This document shows positions 7,867-16,999 of a stretch of 64,000 nt of DNA, one piece after another. Numbering within the stretch: the stretch's first letter is position 1; every line of letters begins with the position of its first letter. This DNA is from an uncultured Eubacteriales bacterium. Lineage in GTDB: Bacteria > Bacillota > Clostridia > Christensenellales > CAG-138. The position numbers and the translations under genes are program-made. The notes under the pieces were generated by a model. It was given only the letters and a program-made list of their open reading frames with translations. It made no database searches and was not told where the DNA came from. The stretch spans positions 11,275-75,274 of the forward strand of contig UQYI01000011.1 of NCBI GenBank assembly GCA_900545265.1. The letters run 5' to 3'.

Positions 7867-8564
7867 GTTTTTCTCTCCTCGCCATCCCGGGCACTGAGGG
7901 CCAGAAGCATCTGGCTGGGGCCGTAAAAAGCCCACATCATATTAAAAGGTATACCGTTCATCTGTTCCGCCAGAGGCAATGCGCCTGTATCCATATAACT
8001 CCCGGCACAGTTGGCGGCCACAAACATGTCGCAGCACACAAACAGGCTCATCCCCAAAGTGAAGAGCAAGTTTTCCCGACCGACCCAGGCGAAGACTGTC
8101 GTGGTCAGCAAAAAGGCTCCATATACCGCTGTCAGCAGCAGTACTGCATCTATGCCCCGGGCTATTATCACCGAAACCACGGCCAAAGCTCCCGCCGTCA
8201 GCAACCAGCTGATCCCGTGCAGCAGCGCTCTCCGGCCGCCTTCCATTCGCAGGAGCCGTATGGCCCACAGAGCCTGCGCCAGTACAAACACCGCCATACC
8301 CGGGAGCCGCTGTTCCTGCCGCAGTGCAACCAGAAAAAAATCCGCGCCCGCCGTGCATGCAATAGCCCACAGGCTCAGCAATCCATCCGGGCCGGTTCCA
8401 TGCGTGCGCATGACATAATACAGGCACAGGAGTATCAGGGCATATTGCAAATGCCGGTTGGTATCCCCCGTGGGGTAGATCCACAGGTACAGGATCTGCA
8501 AACAAACCCCGATGATGCAAAACACTACCGTCAGATATACCCGGTAACCTGCGCCTTTACTCAC
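7863..8564 (-). CDS. YhhN-like (TMEM86 family) membrane protein
   Basis: 233-residue membrane protein with about eight hydrophobic segments. The repeated pattern GADFFLVALRQ...GMAVFVLAQALW and the late segment LGMSLFVCCDMFV resemble the YhhN/TMEM86 family. That family includes lysoplasmalogenases, which cleave vinyl-ether lipids common in anaerobes. The start is a GTG at 8564 with AGGAG seven bases upstream. It overlaps the last codons of tdk, so the two genes form an operon with coupled translation. The enzymatic role is inference from family resemblance. Confidence 0.68.
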   Translation of the reverse strand: MSKGAGYRVYLTVVFCIIGVCLQILYLWIYPTGDTNRHLQYALILLCLYYVMRTHGTGPDGLLSLWAIACTAGADFFLVALRQEQRLPGMAVFVLAQALWAIRLLRMEGGRRALLHGISWLLTAGALAVVSVIIARGIDAVLLLTAVYGAFLLTTTVFAWVGRENLLFTLGMSLFVCCDMFVAANCAGSYMDTGALPLAEQMNGIPFNMMWAFYGPSQMLLALSARDGEERKT

Positions 8565-9156
8565 CCTTATGCTCCTGCTCCGGCGCCCGCAAACCCGGCC
8601 CCGGGTCCCCCTGCCGCCAGTGACGGCGGCACAGGCCGATATAGGTATCATTGGCTCCCAGCACTACCTGCTCTCCCACCTTGGTCACATGGCCATAACC
8701 ATCCAGCCGGGCATTCTGGGTAGCCTTTCGACCGCACCAGCAGATAGTCTTGACTTCTTCGATGGCATCTGCCCGAGCCAGCAGCCAATGGCTCCCCTCA
8801 AAAAAGTTGCCCTGAAAATCCGTTTTCAATCCGTAGCAAATTACGGGCACGTTATATTCATCACAGATATAGGCCAGCTGCTCCACCTGTTCCCTGGTGA
8901 GAAACTGTGCTTCATCTACAATCAGGCAATCATAGACATGAGCCTTTACCTTTTCTATATCCAGCTCTTCTATCAGCTCACAGGGGGCTTCCAGGCCGCA
9001 GCGGGAACGAATGGTCCGCACTCCGTCCCGGGTATCCGTAGAAGGTTTGAGCATGAGGGCATTCTTCCCCCGCTCCTCATAGTTATAGCGCACCATCAGC
9101 GCATTGGCGGTCTTGCTGGAGCCCATGGCCCCGTAGCGAAAATACAGCTTTGCCAT
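8557..9156 (-). CDS. tdk: Thymidine kinase
   Basis: 199-residue type II thymidine kinase that phosphorylates salvaged thymidine. The P-loop GAMGSSKT is at residues 9-16, the DEAQF motif supplies the metal-binding Asp and catalytic Glu, and the lasso region (GYGHVTKVG) follows. Structural zinc ligands appear as CWCG and the late CRRH. The open frame extends upstream to 9216, but that stretch holds the promoter, so the ATG at 9156 (MAKLYFRYG) is the start. It is cotranscribed with the YhhN-like gene. Confidence 0.93.
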   Translation of the reverse strand: MAKLYFRYGAMGSSKTANALMVRYNYEERGKNALMLKPSTDTRDGVRTIRSRCGLEAPCELIEELDIEKVKAHVYDCLIVDEAQFLTREQVEQLAYICDEYNVPVICYGLKTDFQGNFFEGSHWLLARADAIEEVKTICWCGRKATQNARLDGYGHVTKVGEQVVLGANDTYIGLCRRHWRQGDPGPGLRAPEQEHKGE

Positions 9157-9187
9157 TTCAGGGAGTATCCTTTCTCCATTTGGCAAC

Positions 9188-9216
9188 AGTATAACGGAGT
9201 TTCCACCATCTGTCAA
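9188..9216 (-). promoter_or_regulatory. Promoter of tdk
   Basis: Read on the minus strand: TTGACA (9216-9211), 17 bp, TATACT (9193-9188), about 30 bp before the tdk start. Confidence 0.8.
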
Positions 9217-9282
9217 AGCCGCTGCAAAGATGGAGTTTACGCAGAGGCCAAAAGAACTTGAAAGTTTTCTTCAAGAAAGTCA

Positions 9283-9311
9283 TTGACGAAAGGAAGCGTC
9301 TCGGGTATAAT
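9283..9311 (+). promoter_or_regulatory. Promoter of rpsU
   Basis: TTGACG at 9283-9288, 17 bp, perfect TATAAT at 9306-9311, giving a leader of about 60 bases. Confidence 0.88.
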
Positions 9312-9378
9312 GGGCAAGGTGCGTATGGGAATCTCAACCCCCATCGCATGATGTTGGCTCAAGAGGGGGGGGAAAAAG

Positions 9379-9549
9379 ATGGAAATTCGAGTCGGAGAAA
9401 ACGAATCCCTGGAAAGCGCTCTGAAAAGATGGAAGCGCAAGTGCGCCAGGAGCGGCGTCTTGGCTGAGGTTCGCCGCCGTGAGCACTATGAGAAGCCCAG
9501 CGTAAAGCGTAAGAAGAAGGCCGAAGCAGCCCGTAAGCGTAAGTATTAA
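9379..9549 (+). CDS. rpsU: 30S ribosomal protein S21
   Basis: 56-residue basic protein of the small ribosomal subunit, involved in initiation. The family pattern is clear: an N-terminal beta strand MEIRVGENESLESALKRWKR, the KCARSGVLAEVRRREHYEKP segment, and a tail of Lys/Arg. A strong ribosome site (AGAGGGGGGGG) precedes the ATG. It has its own near-consensus promoter and its own terminator, so it is a monocistronic unit between tdk and the EIIC-like gene. Confidence 0.95.
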   Translation: MEIRVGENESLESALKRWKRKCARSGVLAEVRRREHYEKPSVKRKKKAEAARKRKY

Positions 9550-9582
9550 TTTCGCTGAGTTCTATGAGTTCTGCAAGAAAGC

Positions 9583-9611
9583 AAAAGCATCCTTCGGGAT
9601 GCTTTTTTATA
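9583..9611 (+). terminator. Rho-independent terminator of rpsU
   Basis: AAAAGCATCC pairs with GGGATGCTTTT around TTC, followed by a T-run. Confidence 0.93.
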
Positions 9612-9649
9612 TACCTCACTGCAGTGAGCATTGCAAAAACCTTTTCAGC

Positions 9650-9678
9650 TTGCGCCCCGCAAAGAGACATGCTATACT
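9650..9678 (+). promoter_or_regulatory. Promoter of the EIIC-like gene
   Basis: TTGCGC at 9650-9655, 17 bp, TATACT at 9673-9678. Confidence 0.75.
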
Positions 9679-9729
9679 GAATGTATAGATCGTATTGTCG
9701 TGTATACATGAAAGGGGATCCATTCCGTC

Positions 9730-10824
9730 ATGAACAAGTTCAAAGCCTTCCTGCAGCGGAAGGACATTATTTTTTCCGGCAAACGCTACGGCATAGACGC
9801 CATGGGCGCCATGGCTCAGGGGCTTTTCTGCACACTTCTGGTAGGAACGATCCTGGATACGCTGGGGACCCAGCTTCACATAGGCTTCCTTACCCAAGTT
9901 CTTTTTACTCTGGGAGAAACCGGCTATACCATCGGCAAGTTTGCTTCCGCCATGGTGGGACCGGGCATGGCCGTAGCCATTGGGTGCGCTCTTCACAGTC
10001 CCCTGCTGGTGCTTTTCTCCCTGATCCCTGTAGGATATGCCACCAATCTGCTGGGAGGCGCTGGAGGCCCTTTAGCCGTATATGTGGTAGCCATTGTGGC
10101 CAGTGAATGTGGCAAGCTGGTTTCCAAGGAAACCAAAATCGACTTGTTAGTGACCCCCATCGTTACCATTCTTGTGGGAGTGGGGCTGGCTTCCCTGGTA
10201 GCAGCACCCATCGGTACTGCCGCCAGTGCCGTAGGCAAGGCCATCATGTGGGCCACAGAACAGCAGCCCTTCCTCATGGGGATCGTTGTATCTGTGCTCA
10301 TAGGCATTGCATTGACTCTGCCCATCAGTTCTGCTGCCATATGCGCCGCTCTGTCTTTGCAAGGATTGGCTGGAGGCGCTGCCGTTGCCGGATGCTGCGC
10401 GCAGATGATCGGCTTTGCCGTCATAAGTTTCAAGGAAAACCGCTGGGGTGGTCTGGTGGCTCAAGGCATCGGCACCAGTATGCTGCAAATGGGCAACATA
10501 CTCCGTAATCCTTTGATCTGGCTCCCGCCCACCCTGGCCTCTGCCATTACGGGCCCCATGGCCACCTGCCTGTTCAAGTTGGAGATGAACGGAGCCGCGG
10601 TATCCTCCGGTATGGGCACCTGCGGCCTGGTGGGACAAATAGGTGTATATACCGGCTGGGTCAACGATATTGCAGCTGGGATCAAGACCGCTATCACCCC
10701 CATGGACTGGATCGGGCTGTTGCTGATCAGCTTTGTACTTCCCGCCCTGCTCAGCTGGGCCATTGCCCTTCCCATGCGGGAACTGGGCTTGATCAAAGAG
10801 GGGGACATGAAACTGGCGCTGTAA
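9730..10824 (+). CDS. PTS EIIC-like membrane transporter (EIIC_2 type)
   Basis: 364-residue integral membrane protein with about ten hydrophobic segments, many rich in Gly and Ala. The pattern (GKRYGIDAMGAMAQGLF at the start, GGAGGPLAVYV, LPISSAAICAALSLQGLAGG, GGLVAQGIGTSMLQMGN) fits the small EIIC_2 family. These proteins resemble the membrane domain of sugar phosphotransferase systems. No EIIA or EIIB domain is fused or adjacent, so either it works with soluble partners elsewhere or it acts as a plain transporter. GGGGAT lies about 12 bases before the ATG. It is a single-gene unit with its own promoter and terminator. Confidence 0.78.
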   Translation: MNKFKAFLQRKDIIFSGKRYGIDAMGAMAQGLFCTLLVGTILDTLGTQLHIGFLTQVLFTLGETGYTIGKFASAMVGPGMAVAIGCALHSPLLVLFSLIPVGYATNLLGGAGGPLAVYVVAIVASECGKLVSKETKIDLLVTPIVTILVGVGLASLVAAPIGTAASAVGKAIMWATEQQPFLMGIVVSVLIGIALTLPISSAAICAALSLQGLAGGAAVAGCCAQMIGFAVISFKENRWGGLVAQGIGTSMLQMGNILRNPLIWLPPTLASAITGPMATCLFKLEMNGAAVSSGMGTCGLVGQIGVYTGWVNDIAAGIKTAITPMDWIGLLLISFVLPALLSWAIALPMRELGLIKEGDMKLAL

Positions 10825-10878
10825 AGCTTACGGGCCGGCAAGGGAACTTCTGTTTTACTTATATTCCTTCCAAGAAAA

Positions 10879-10920
10879 ACAAAGGACGGGTCTTTTGGCG
10901 GCTCGTCCTTTTATTTTACA
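10879..10920 (+). terminator. Rho-independent terminator after the EIIC-like gene
   Basis: AAAGGACG pairs with CGTCCTTT around a 14-base loop, followed by TATTTTA. Confidence 0.8.
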
Positions 10921-11038
10921 GAGATAAGAGATTAATGATGACCGAGCTTGCACCGGCGAGATCACAGACAAAACAAAACTTTCAAGTGGACATTGCAAAG
11001 CACTGCCAGCCCCGAACGCTGCCTGCAAAATATATTAT

Positions 11039-11067
11039 TTGACTTGCCCCACCGGAAATGATACTCT
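11039..11067 (+). promoter_or_regulatory. Promoter of hutH
   Basis: TTGACT at 11039-11044, 17 bp, TACTCT at 11062-11067. No other gene features are seen between the previous terminator and this promoter. Confidence 0.65.
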
Positions 11068-11101
11068 ATAAACGAACAAAACTTATACGGGAGGCACGGT
11101 A

Positions 11102-12649
11102 TTGGAAGCATTTCATGGCACAGCAGAAATTGTTATTGACGGCGAGCATCTGACTTTGGAGGACGTATATGCGGTGGCACGGCAGGGCGCCAAAGTACGC
11201 CTTTCCCCGGATTGTTTTGAGCAGATAGACCGCTCCCGTGCGCTGGTAGAAAAAATTCTGGCGGAGGGGCGCCGTGTCTACGGCATTTCCACCGGATTCG
11301 GGGAATTTTCCAAGATCTCCATCGGACGGGAACAGAGCGGTCAGCTGCAGGAAAACCTGATCCTCAGCCACTGCGTAGCCGTAGGAGACCCGCTTAGCGA
11401 GGATGTGGTGCGAGCCATGATGCTTCTGCGTGCCAATGCCCTTTCAAAAGGCTTTTCCGGTATTCGCCGGGAACTGATCCAGTGCCTGATCGATATGCTC
11501 AACGCAGGAGTACACCCGGTGATCCCCCAGCAGGGTTCCCTGGGTGCCAGCGGCGACCTTGCCCCTCTGGCACATATGGCTCTGGTGCTGCTGGGCCGCG
11601 GAGAAGCTTTTTATAAAGGAAAGCGGATGCCCGGGGCCCAGGCTATGGAGCAGGCAGGCCTGCCCACCTATCACCTGCTGGCCAAAGAAGGTCTGGCTCT
11701 CATCAACGGCACTCAGTGCATGACGGCTATCGGGGCTTTGGCCTGGCATGATCTGAATGAAGGTGCTTTACTGGCGGACGTCACTGCTTCCATGACCATG
11801 GAAGCGCTTCACGGCCTGACCAATGCTTTTGAACCCCGTCTTCATACCGTTCGCCCCCATCAGGGGCAGATGCGCACGGCGGCCAACCTGCTCAGGCTCC
11901 TTGCCGGCAGTCCTACCATGGAAGCCAGCCGGGATCTGCGGGTACAGGATGCTTATGCCCTGCGCTGCGTGCCTCAGGTGCACGGTGCCGTCCGGGATGC
12001 CATAGACTATGCCAAGGATAAGCTGGAAATAGAGATCAACTCCGTTACGGACAATCCTATCCTGTATACGGAGGATGAAAGCGTCATTTCCGGCGGAAAT
12101 TTTCACGGCGAGCCCATGGCACTGCTTTTTGACTATCTGGGCATCGCGGCCAGCGAGCTTTGCAGCATCAGCGAACGGCGTCTGGAACGACTGGTGAACC
12201 CGGCTCTTTCCAATGGGCTGCCTGCCTTTTTGACCCCTCACGGCGGGCTGAATTCCGGATACATGATCTGCCAGTATTCCGCCGCCTCCATCGTATCGGA
12301 AAATAAGGTGCATGCCCATCCCGCCAGCGTGGATTCCATCCCCAGCTCCGCTAATCAGGAGGATCATGTAAGCATGGGCACCACCGCCGCCCGAAAGCTG
12401 AAGGTCATTGTGGGGAATCTGTATTCCGTCCTGTCTTTTGAGCTTATGGCTGCCGTGCAGGGTATTGAGTTGCGTGGCGAGCAGGAAGCCCTTTCCCCCG
12501 TCCATGAGGCATTATTCCAACTGGTGCGCCGGGACGTCCCCTTTATGGCAGAGGATCATGAGCTTCGGGTGGATATAACCGCTATGAACGCCCTTATGCG
12601 CAGCGGAGAGATCCCGACTCTGGTACATCGCTTCCTGCCGGAATTATAA
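11102..12649 (+). CDS. hutH: Histidine ammonia-lyase
   Basis: 515-residue lyase that deaminates histidine to urocanate, the first step of histidine breakdown. The Ala-Ser-Gly triad that cyclises to the MIO cofactor is at residues 149-151 (GASGDLAPLAH). The catalytic Tyr60 lies in YGISTGFG, and LSH near 88-90 is the histidine-selective pair of the family. The start is TTG at 11102, supported by GGGAGG exactly seven bases upstream. No hutU, hutI or hutG follows, so the rest of the pathway must lie elsewhere or the urocanate is exported. Another aromatic amino acid lyase activity is possible but less likely. Confidence 0.9.
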   Translation: MEAFHGTAEIVIDGEHLTLEDVYAVARQGAKVRLSPDCFEQIDRSRALVEKILAEGRRVYGISTGFGEFSKISIGREQSGQLQENLILSHCVAVGDPLSEDVVRAMMLLRANALSKGFSGIRRELIQCLIDMLNAGVHPVIPQQGSLGASGDLAPLAHMALVLLGRGEAFYKGKRMPGAQAMEQAGLPTYHLLAKEGLALINGTQCMTAIGALAWHDLNEGALLADVTASMTMEALHGLTNAFEPRLHTVRPHQGQMRTAANLLRLLAGSPTMEASRDLRVQDAYALRCVPQVHGAVRDAIDYAKDKLEIEINSVTDNPILYTEDESVISGGNFHGEPMALLFDYLGIAASELCSISERRLERLVNPALSNGLPAFLTPHGGLNSGYMICQYSAASIVSENKVHAHPASVDSIPSSANQEDHVSMGTTAARKLKVIVGNLYSVLSFELMAAVQGIELRGEQEALSPVHEALFQLVRRDVPFMAEDHELRVDITAMNALMRSGEIPTLVHRFLPEL

Positions 12650-12668
12650 GATACGCCGGTATTCCGGT

Positions 12669-12701
12669 AAAAGCCGCTCCCGTGTGAGCGGCTTTATGTT
12701 T
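12669..12701 (+). terminator. Rho-independent terminator of hutH
   Basis: AAAGCCGCTC pairs with GAGCGGCTTT around six bases, followed by ATGTTT. It marks the left edge of the pseudogene region. Confidence 0.88.
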
Positions 12702-12739
12702 GATTGACGTTCTACCAACCTCTTCCATATTCCAAAGAA

Positions 12740-15139
12740 CTATGCTTCCAATGTGCAGTTTCCGGACAGGATCTCGGAGTCTTTCCGGGTGGCCTTCAGA
12801 GATATGGTGTCTGCTCCCACTACTTTTGCCTCTACGCTGCATGCAATGGGGGCGATCCCTTCGCCTATGTTCTGCACCGCCGCACTGGCCGCTTTGTCGA
12901 ACTTCTTCCCATCCTGGGAGATGACCCCCGCTTCCTTGGCGATGTTCTTTACACGCTCCTGCATCTTTTCAAGGTTACGGGCATACAGGCCGGTGCTTCG
13001 GAATGTGGCTTCTCAAAGATGTCATGCAGCTCATCCCGAAGATCCGTATTATTCTTTGAGATGGCGTCAAAAACCGGGAAGGATCCTTCATTGTGAAGCT
13101 GTTGACATTGCTGGTCAGGGTCATGCTCTGCAGGCCTTCTTCCAGCGCCTTTGTGTCAATGGCACGGACGGTCTTTTCCAGCTGCTCCGTATCCAGGGAG
13201 TAAAGGACCTGGTCGCTATACGTTCCATTCTCTGGTCTTGTTTCTCCCAAAGCAGCAAGAATACTTTCCGACAAAATACTTTTATGCGTGCTATTGACAA
13301 TGCGCAAAAAGTCCTGTATTTTATAGGCGTAGGAAGCAGTCGAGGGGGTAACACCCTGTGGATGAAACATGCCAGCGGTGCTTCCTTTTTTCATGCGCGC
13401 ATTCATCGCATGAGCTATATCATACACTGCAATATCACTCACTTTATCGCTTTTCTGTTCAATCGTGGATATTGCTATAAATTGATTTCCTTTCGTGTCC
13501 ATCAAGATTCCGGCCATAGCATAGGTGGAATCTACATCCGCTTTATTTTTAAGTCCGTTTACAGGAATAGAATTTTTCAGAATCTCCCCTATTTTTTCTG
13601 TAGCCTTTGCATTCGTAATAACCCTGTTTCGATTACCTCCCAAACCATGGCGCAGGGTATTTGCGCTTACGCTTATTTCTCTTCCTGTATAATTGTTTCT
13701 CACCAAGCATACGTCTTTGTATTTACGTCCGTTTTCCAGTGCGTTTTCCATTCCCGTTTCCACAACGGCCTTTACGTCCACATGGTTATTTTCACCCTGT
13801 GTCTGCGCTGTGTCTGCCACGGTGACTATCTGTATAGGTTTCTGCTTGACAAGAAAATCATAGGTATATATGGTACCGTTCTTTGCAAAATCAGCATCCT
13901 TATATTCTTCGCTCACAGAAGTGTTCAGAGAATAACTGGTACCATTGCTTCCCACGGTCTTCTGCACCGTCAGAGCAGCGGACCGGTCACGGATCCGCTT
14001 GGCCTCCTCTATGGCTTCCGCAGAGGCGTTGTTGCGTCCCTTTGTCCAGTCGGCAAACCGGCTCGTTACGATGTCAGCCGCTTTCTCGGCGTCCTGCACT
14101 GCCGGATCCGCCAGGCGGTCATCCAGGATTTTCATGATTGTGGCATCGTCAAACACGGGGAGCACAGGCTTCTGCTGGATCACTTTCCCGGTCTTCTGGT
14201 TTACCATCTTCCGGTCCACCAGCATCTTCCAGTAGTTTTCATATTCGGGGCTCAGGCTGTAGCGGCCGTCTTCCCCTTTCACCAGGTACTGGGAGAACTT
14301 GGGGATCAGGTTACGCTCATAGCAAAGCTGGAGGTACTTCTCGCTTGCCTCCCTCATGTAGGCGTTGCCGTCCTTGGCCTTTACGGCTTCCGCTTCGTTA
14401 AACCATTCCGCCAGGGCAGGCGCGTCTCCCTTCTTGCCCCTGTTGTTCCCGCGCTCGTTCTGGGTGCTGGTGTATTCCGTCCAGGACCTGATATCCAGAT
14501 ACTTACGCATGTTCTTGTTCATGCCGCTGGCGTGATACGGGATCACATAGTCTATCGTTCCTTTAAGGTAAGGGCGGTGTCGGTGTGACGCTCGGCAAAG
14601 CGTTCCAGTCTGTCCTTGTCAGACAGCATGCCCTCGCACAATTCGGCTATGACTTCCTCATCACAGGCAAGCCGTCCCTGCTCGGATTCCATGTTGTACC
14701 CGTACTGGGCTGCTTTGCGTTTGAGCAACCGGTCAAAGCGGTCCTGGCCTACGTCCTCGATCAGCTGGTCACGGACCACGGTATACTTCTCGGAGGCTAC
14801 GGACTGCATCTGGTGGGTCAGCTCATGGGCGGCGACTCTGGCCACGGACATATGGCCGGAGAGCACGAAGTGGATCTTCCCGTCCTCTCCGAAGTAGCCG
14901 TTGGATCCCCGCATATAGTCATGGACCACCACGTCCATACCCAGTGCTTTGGATATCTTACCGATCATGTCCAGCTTTCTTTGCGCCTGGGCGGTCATGG
15001 CCTTACGGGCGCGTTCCAGCTTCTGCTCGTTGGTAAAGCGTCCGTCCATATCCATGAGGGAGAGTTGGAGCTCCACCCCGTCAGACTGGATGGTGGTACG
15101 GGATTTGAAGTTGCTCCTTTCCGCTTCGGCAAACTGCAC
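12740..15139 (-). pseudogene. Frameshifted phage/ICE polyvalent-protein gene
   Basis: One long gene split into at least three frames. The first part (15139 to 14552) contains a zincin motif HELTHQ at residues 105-110 and a likely third ligand helix (DEEVIAELCEGML). Near 14555 the frame shifts by one; the second part (to 12975) continues with YVIPYHASGM, a helical stretch, and a domain around VRNNYTGREISVSANTLRHG that resembles the nuclease-like domains at the ends of phage and ICE polyvalent proteins. Around 12965-13090 the frame shifts again and the last part (LEKMQERVKNIAKEAG) ends at 12740. Such proteins are injected or packaged with mobile DNA. The upstream part, portal/capsid genes and integrase are absent, so this is a remnant. 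Confidence 0.7.
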
Positions 15140-15151
15140 GGGGGATACCCC

Positions 15152-15182
15152 GGTGGAAAAAAGCGGCTCATAAGGAGCCGCC
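15152..15182 (-). terminator. Rho-independent terminator of the Nudix-NTF2 gene
   Basis: Read on the minus strand: GCGGCTC, short loop, GAGCCGC and six Ts. The polyvalent pseudogene frame begins a few bases beyond it, which marks the right edge of the remnant. Confidence 0.88.
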
Positions 15183-15192
15183 GCGCAAAGTA

Positions 15193-16026
15193 TTATTTTT
15201 CCGGATGCAGGGGTTGACCGATGGCCATGACCTGCCGCCAGCGAGGCGCCGGGCCGTCATCTCCCCAGTATTCTTCTAAATGCAGGATACGTCCCTGCCG
15301 AAGTGTAAAAAAGGATACCGCATGCAGGGCGGGTCCCCCTTCCCTACCCCGGACAGCCACCACAGTGACCAGCCGATCTTTCAGGAATTCTGCCCGGAGA
15401 ATCTCTCCTTCCCATCGGCCGGGATACTCACAATTAGCCCGGATAAATGCCCGCCAGGTGAACCGTTCATTGGTATTAGGCCAGTCTATCAGTGCCTCCG
15501 GCCAGAAAAAGGGCTCCATGGCGGAGGCATCCTGGGCAAGGACAGCCCGCCAATACGCTTTGTAATCAAACCCGTCCTGCCGCCACTTTTTAAGTGCAGG
15601 ACGATTAGGGGGCATCAGCTCCTCCTCATTGGGAAGTTCCTCCCGGGCAAAAAAGCGAAGCTCTGTGACCTCGTCCGGCTGAGGACGAAGCTCCCCGTGA
15701 TACTCCCGGCACAAATACACCGCATCCAGGTTGGAAACTCTGTCCCCGTTAGGATATGTATAGGCCATCTCCGGTCCGGAAAACAGGCCGAACAAAGTCA
15801 TTTTTTCAGCTATAAGTCCGGTTTCCTCCAACAATTCCCGGCGAGCGGCGTCTTCCACGGATTCATACAACTCCACGGCACCTCCGGCATACGCCCAAAG
15901 GCCGTTATCCCGGCGTTTTTCCAGCAGCACCCGATCCTGACTGTCTACCACCATGACGCTGGCTCCAGCCTGCATCAATGGGCGATTGCCCAACAGTTTT
16001 CTCAGATCCATTATGTATTCAGACAT
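15193..16026 (-). CDS. Nudix hydrolase fused to an NTF2/SnoaL-like domain
   Basis: 277 residues in two domains. Residues 1-150 are a Nudix hydrolase with the box from GGAVELYE (about 48) to RRELLEETGL (about 71), fitting Gx5Ex7REUxEExGU. Residues 155-277 (KAYWRAVLAQDASAMEPFF onward, ending HLEEYWGDDGPAP) look like a SnoaL/NTF2-type cone fold, which often binds small molecules. The substrate is unknown; the extra domain suggests a specialised metabolite rather than general nucleotide cleaning. The gene lies 18 bp downstream of the nitrilase-family gene, so they are probably one operon, ended by the hairpin at 15152. Confidence 0.8.
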   Translation of the reverse strand: MSEYIMDLRKLLGNRPLMQAGASVMVVDSQDRVLLEKRRDNGLWAYAGGAVELYESVEDAARRELLEETGLIAEKMTLFGLFSGPEMAYTYPNGDRVSNLDAVYLCREYHGELRPQPDEVTELRFFAREELPNEEELMPPNRPALKKWRQDGFDYKAYWRAVLAQDASAMEPFFWPEALIDWPNTNERFTWRAFIRANCEYPGRWEGEILRAEFLKDRLVTVVAVRGREGGPALHAVSFFTLRQGRILHLEEYWGDDGPAPRWRQVMAIGQPLHPEK

Positions 16027-16044
16027 AAAACCTCCCGCAGCATT

Positions 16045-16764
16045 TCAGTCGAGTTCCACCAGCAGCAATTCTTCCCGTCTCATGGGCAGTTCCCGGAGGA
16101 CCTTGCCGTTCTCAAACAAACAGGCGCCGCCAGAGGCCCCGGCCTCCCGGCAAAGAGAATTTATCAACAGAACCTGAGAACAGCATTTCTTCGCCTGAAG
16201 GGCATACTCGTCTTTTGCGTTGCCCTCCCATTCCTCCGGCGTATAATCAATGTATACCGGCCAGAAAAGCAAGTCCTCTCCCAGAGCAAACCGTTCCGGA
16301 AAGTCCCAAAGATCTCCGCATAAGCCTATCAGGCACTTCTTGTTCCGGTAGGAGAACACGATCGGTTCTACTCCCTCACGATAGTGGGCATCCGTTCGTG
16401 TATATTCCTTCCACCCCCAGGAAATCCGGCGATAATTCTGTGTCAGCCTTCCGCCTTCAATAAGAGCGCAGGAGGAATACAGGCTCTCCCCTTCCTTTTC
16501 TATATAACCCAAAAGCAGGTCGATGCCAAGTCCGGCGGAAAGTGCTTTCAGCCGGGTAAAGACGGAAGAATCCGTCCTGACAGCTATGTTTGTGTCTGTC
16601 TCATAAGACCAGCTTAAGGCATCAAAGCCTTGCAGAAAGGCCTCTCCAAAGCAGATCAGTTCTGCCCCGCGGCGCCGGGCCTCCCGCGCCCAATGTTCTA
16701 TCTGTGTCAGATTAAATGCCATGTCACCGTTTACAAACCGGCTTCCTGCCAAAGCAACCTTCAT
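16045..16764 (-). CDS. Carbon-nitrogen hydrolase (nitrilase superfamily)
   Basis: 239-residue amidase-type hydrolase. The Glu-Lys-Cys catalytic triad is visible as Glu41 (CFGEAFLQG), Lys119 (SWGWKEY) and Cys149 (GLCGDLW). Length fits a single-domain nitrilase-superfamily amidase. The start at 16764 follows GGAGGAG. The longer frame to 16824 has no support. It is the first gene of a probable two-gene operon with the Nudix-NTF2 fusion, which hints at shared chemistry on a small amide or nucleotide-like metabolite; this is inference. The substrate is not predictable by eye. Confidence 0.85.
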   Translation of the reverse strand: MKVALAGSRFVNGDMAFNLTQIEHWAREARRRGAELICFGEAFLQGFDALSWSYETDTNIAVRTDSSVFTRLKALSAGLGIDLLLGYIEKEGESLYSSCALIEGGRLTQNYRRISWGWKEYTRTDAHYREGVEPIVFSYRNKKCLIGLCGDLWDFPERFALGEDLLFWPVYIDYTPEEWEGNAKDEYALQAKKCCSQVLLINSLCREAGASGGACLFENGKVLRELPMRREELLLVELD

Positions 16765-16914
16765 GTTTCTCCTCCTGCTGCTTCCTGATATGCCCGGAAC
16801 ATTTTCAGTATGCCATGGAACCATTTCGTTGTAAACAGCAAAGCCGTGAAAATATGCATTGCATTATCCCGTGGATGCCGTTGACCGCAACGTCAAAACG
16901 CACGGCAGAACAAA

Positions 16915-16951
16915 GACAAACAAAAGCCCAGATTTACTCTGAGCTTTTGCT
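16915..16951 (-). terminator. Rho-independent terminator of the SUFU gene
   Basis: Read on the minus strand: AAAAGCTCAG, 7-base loop, CTGGGCTTTT with one G-T pair, then TGTTTGT. Confidence 0.8.
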
Positions 16952-16999
16952 GGGACATCCAAAGAATTTCCTTCTGAGTATAAACCCCTTAAAAGATAT

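Noticed and set aside
7803..8723. Plus-strand open frame of 306 codons opposite the YhhN-like gene and tdk
   Set aside because: Antisense shadow, Gln/Pro/His-rich, without promoter or ribosome site.
12753..14588. Plus-strand open frame of 611 codons across the pseudogene region
   Set aside because: The minus strand carries the zincin and helical domains with sensible composition. The plus frame is Phe/Cys/His/Ser-rich and motif-free.
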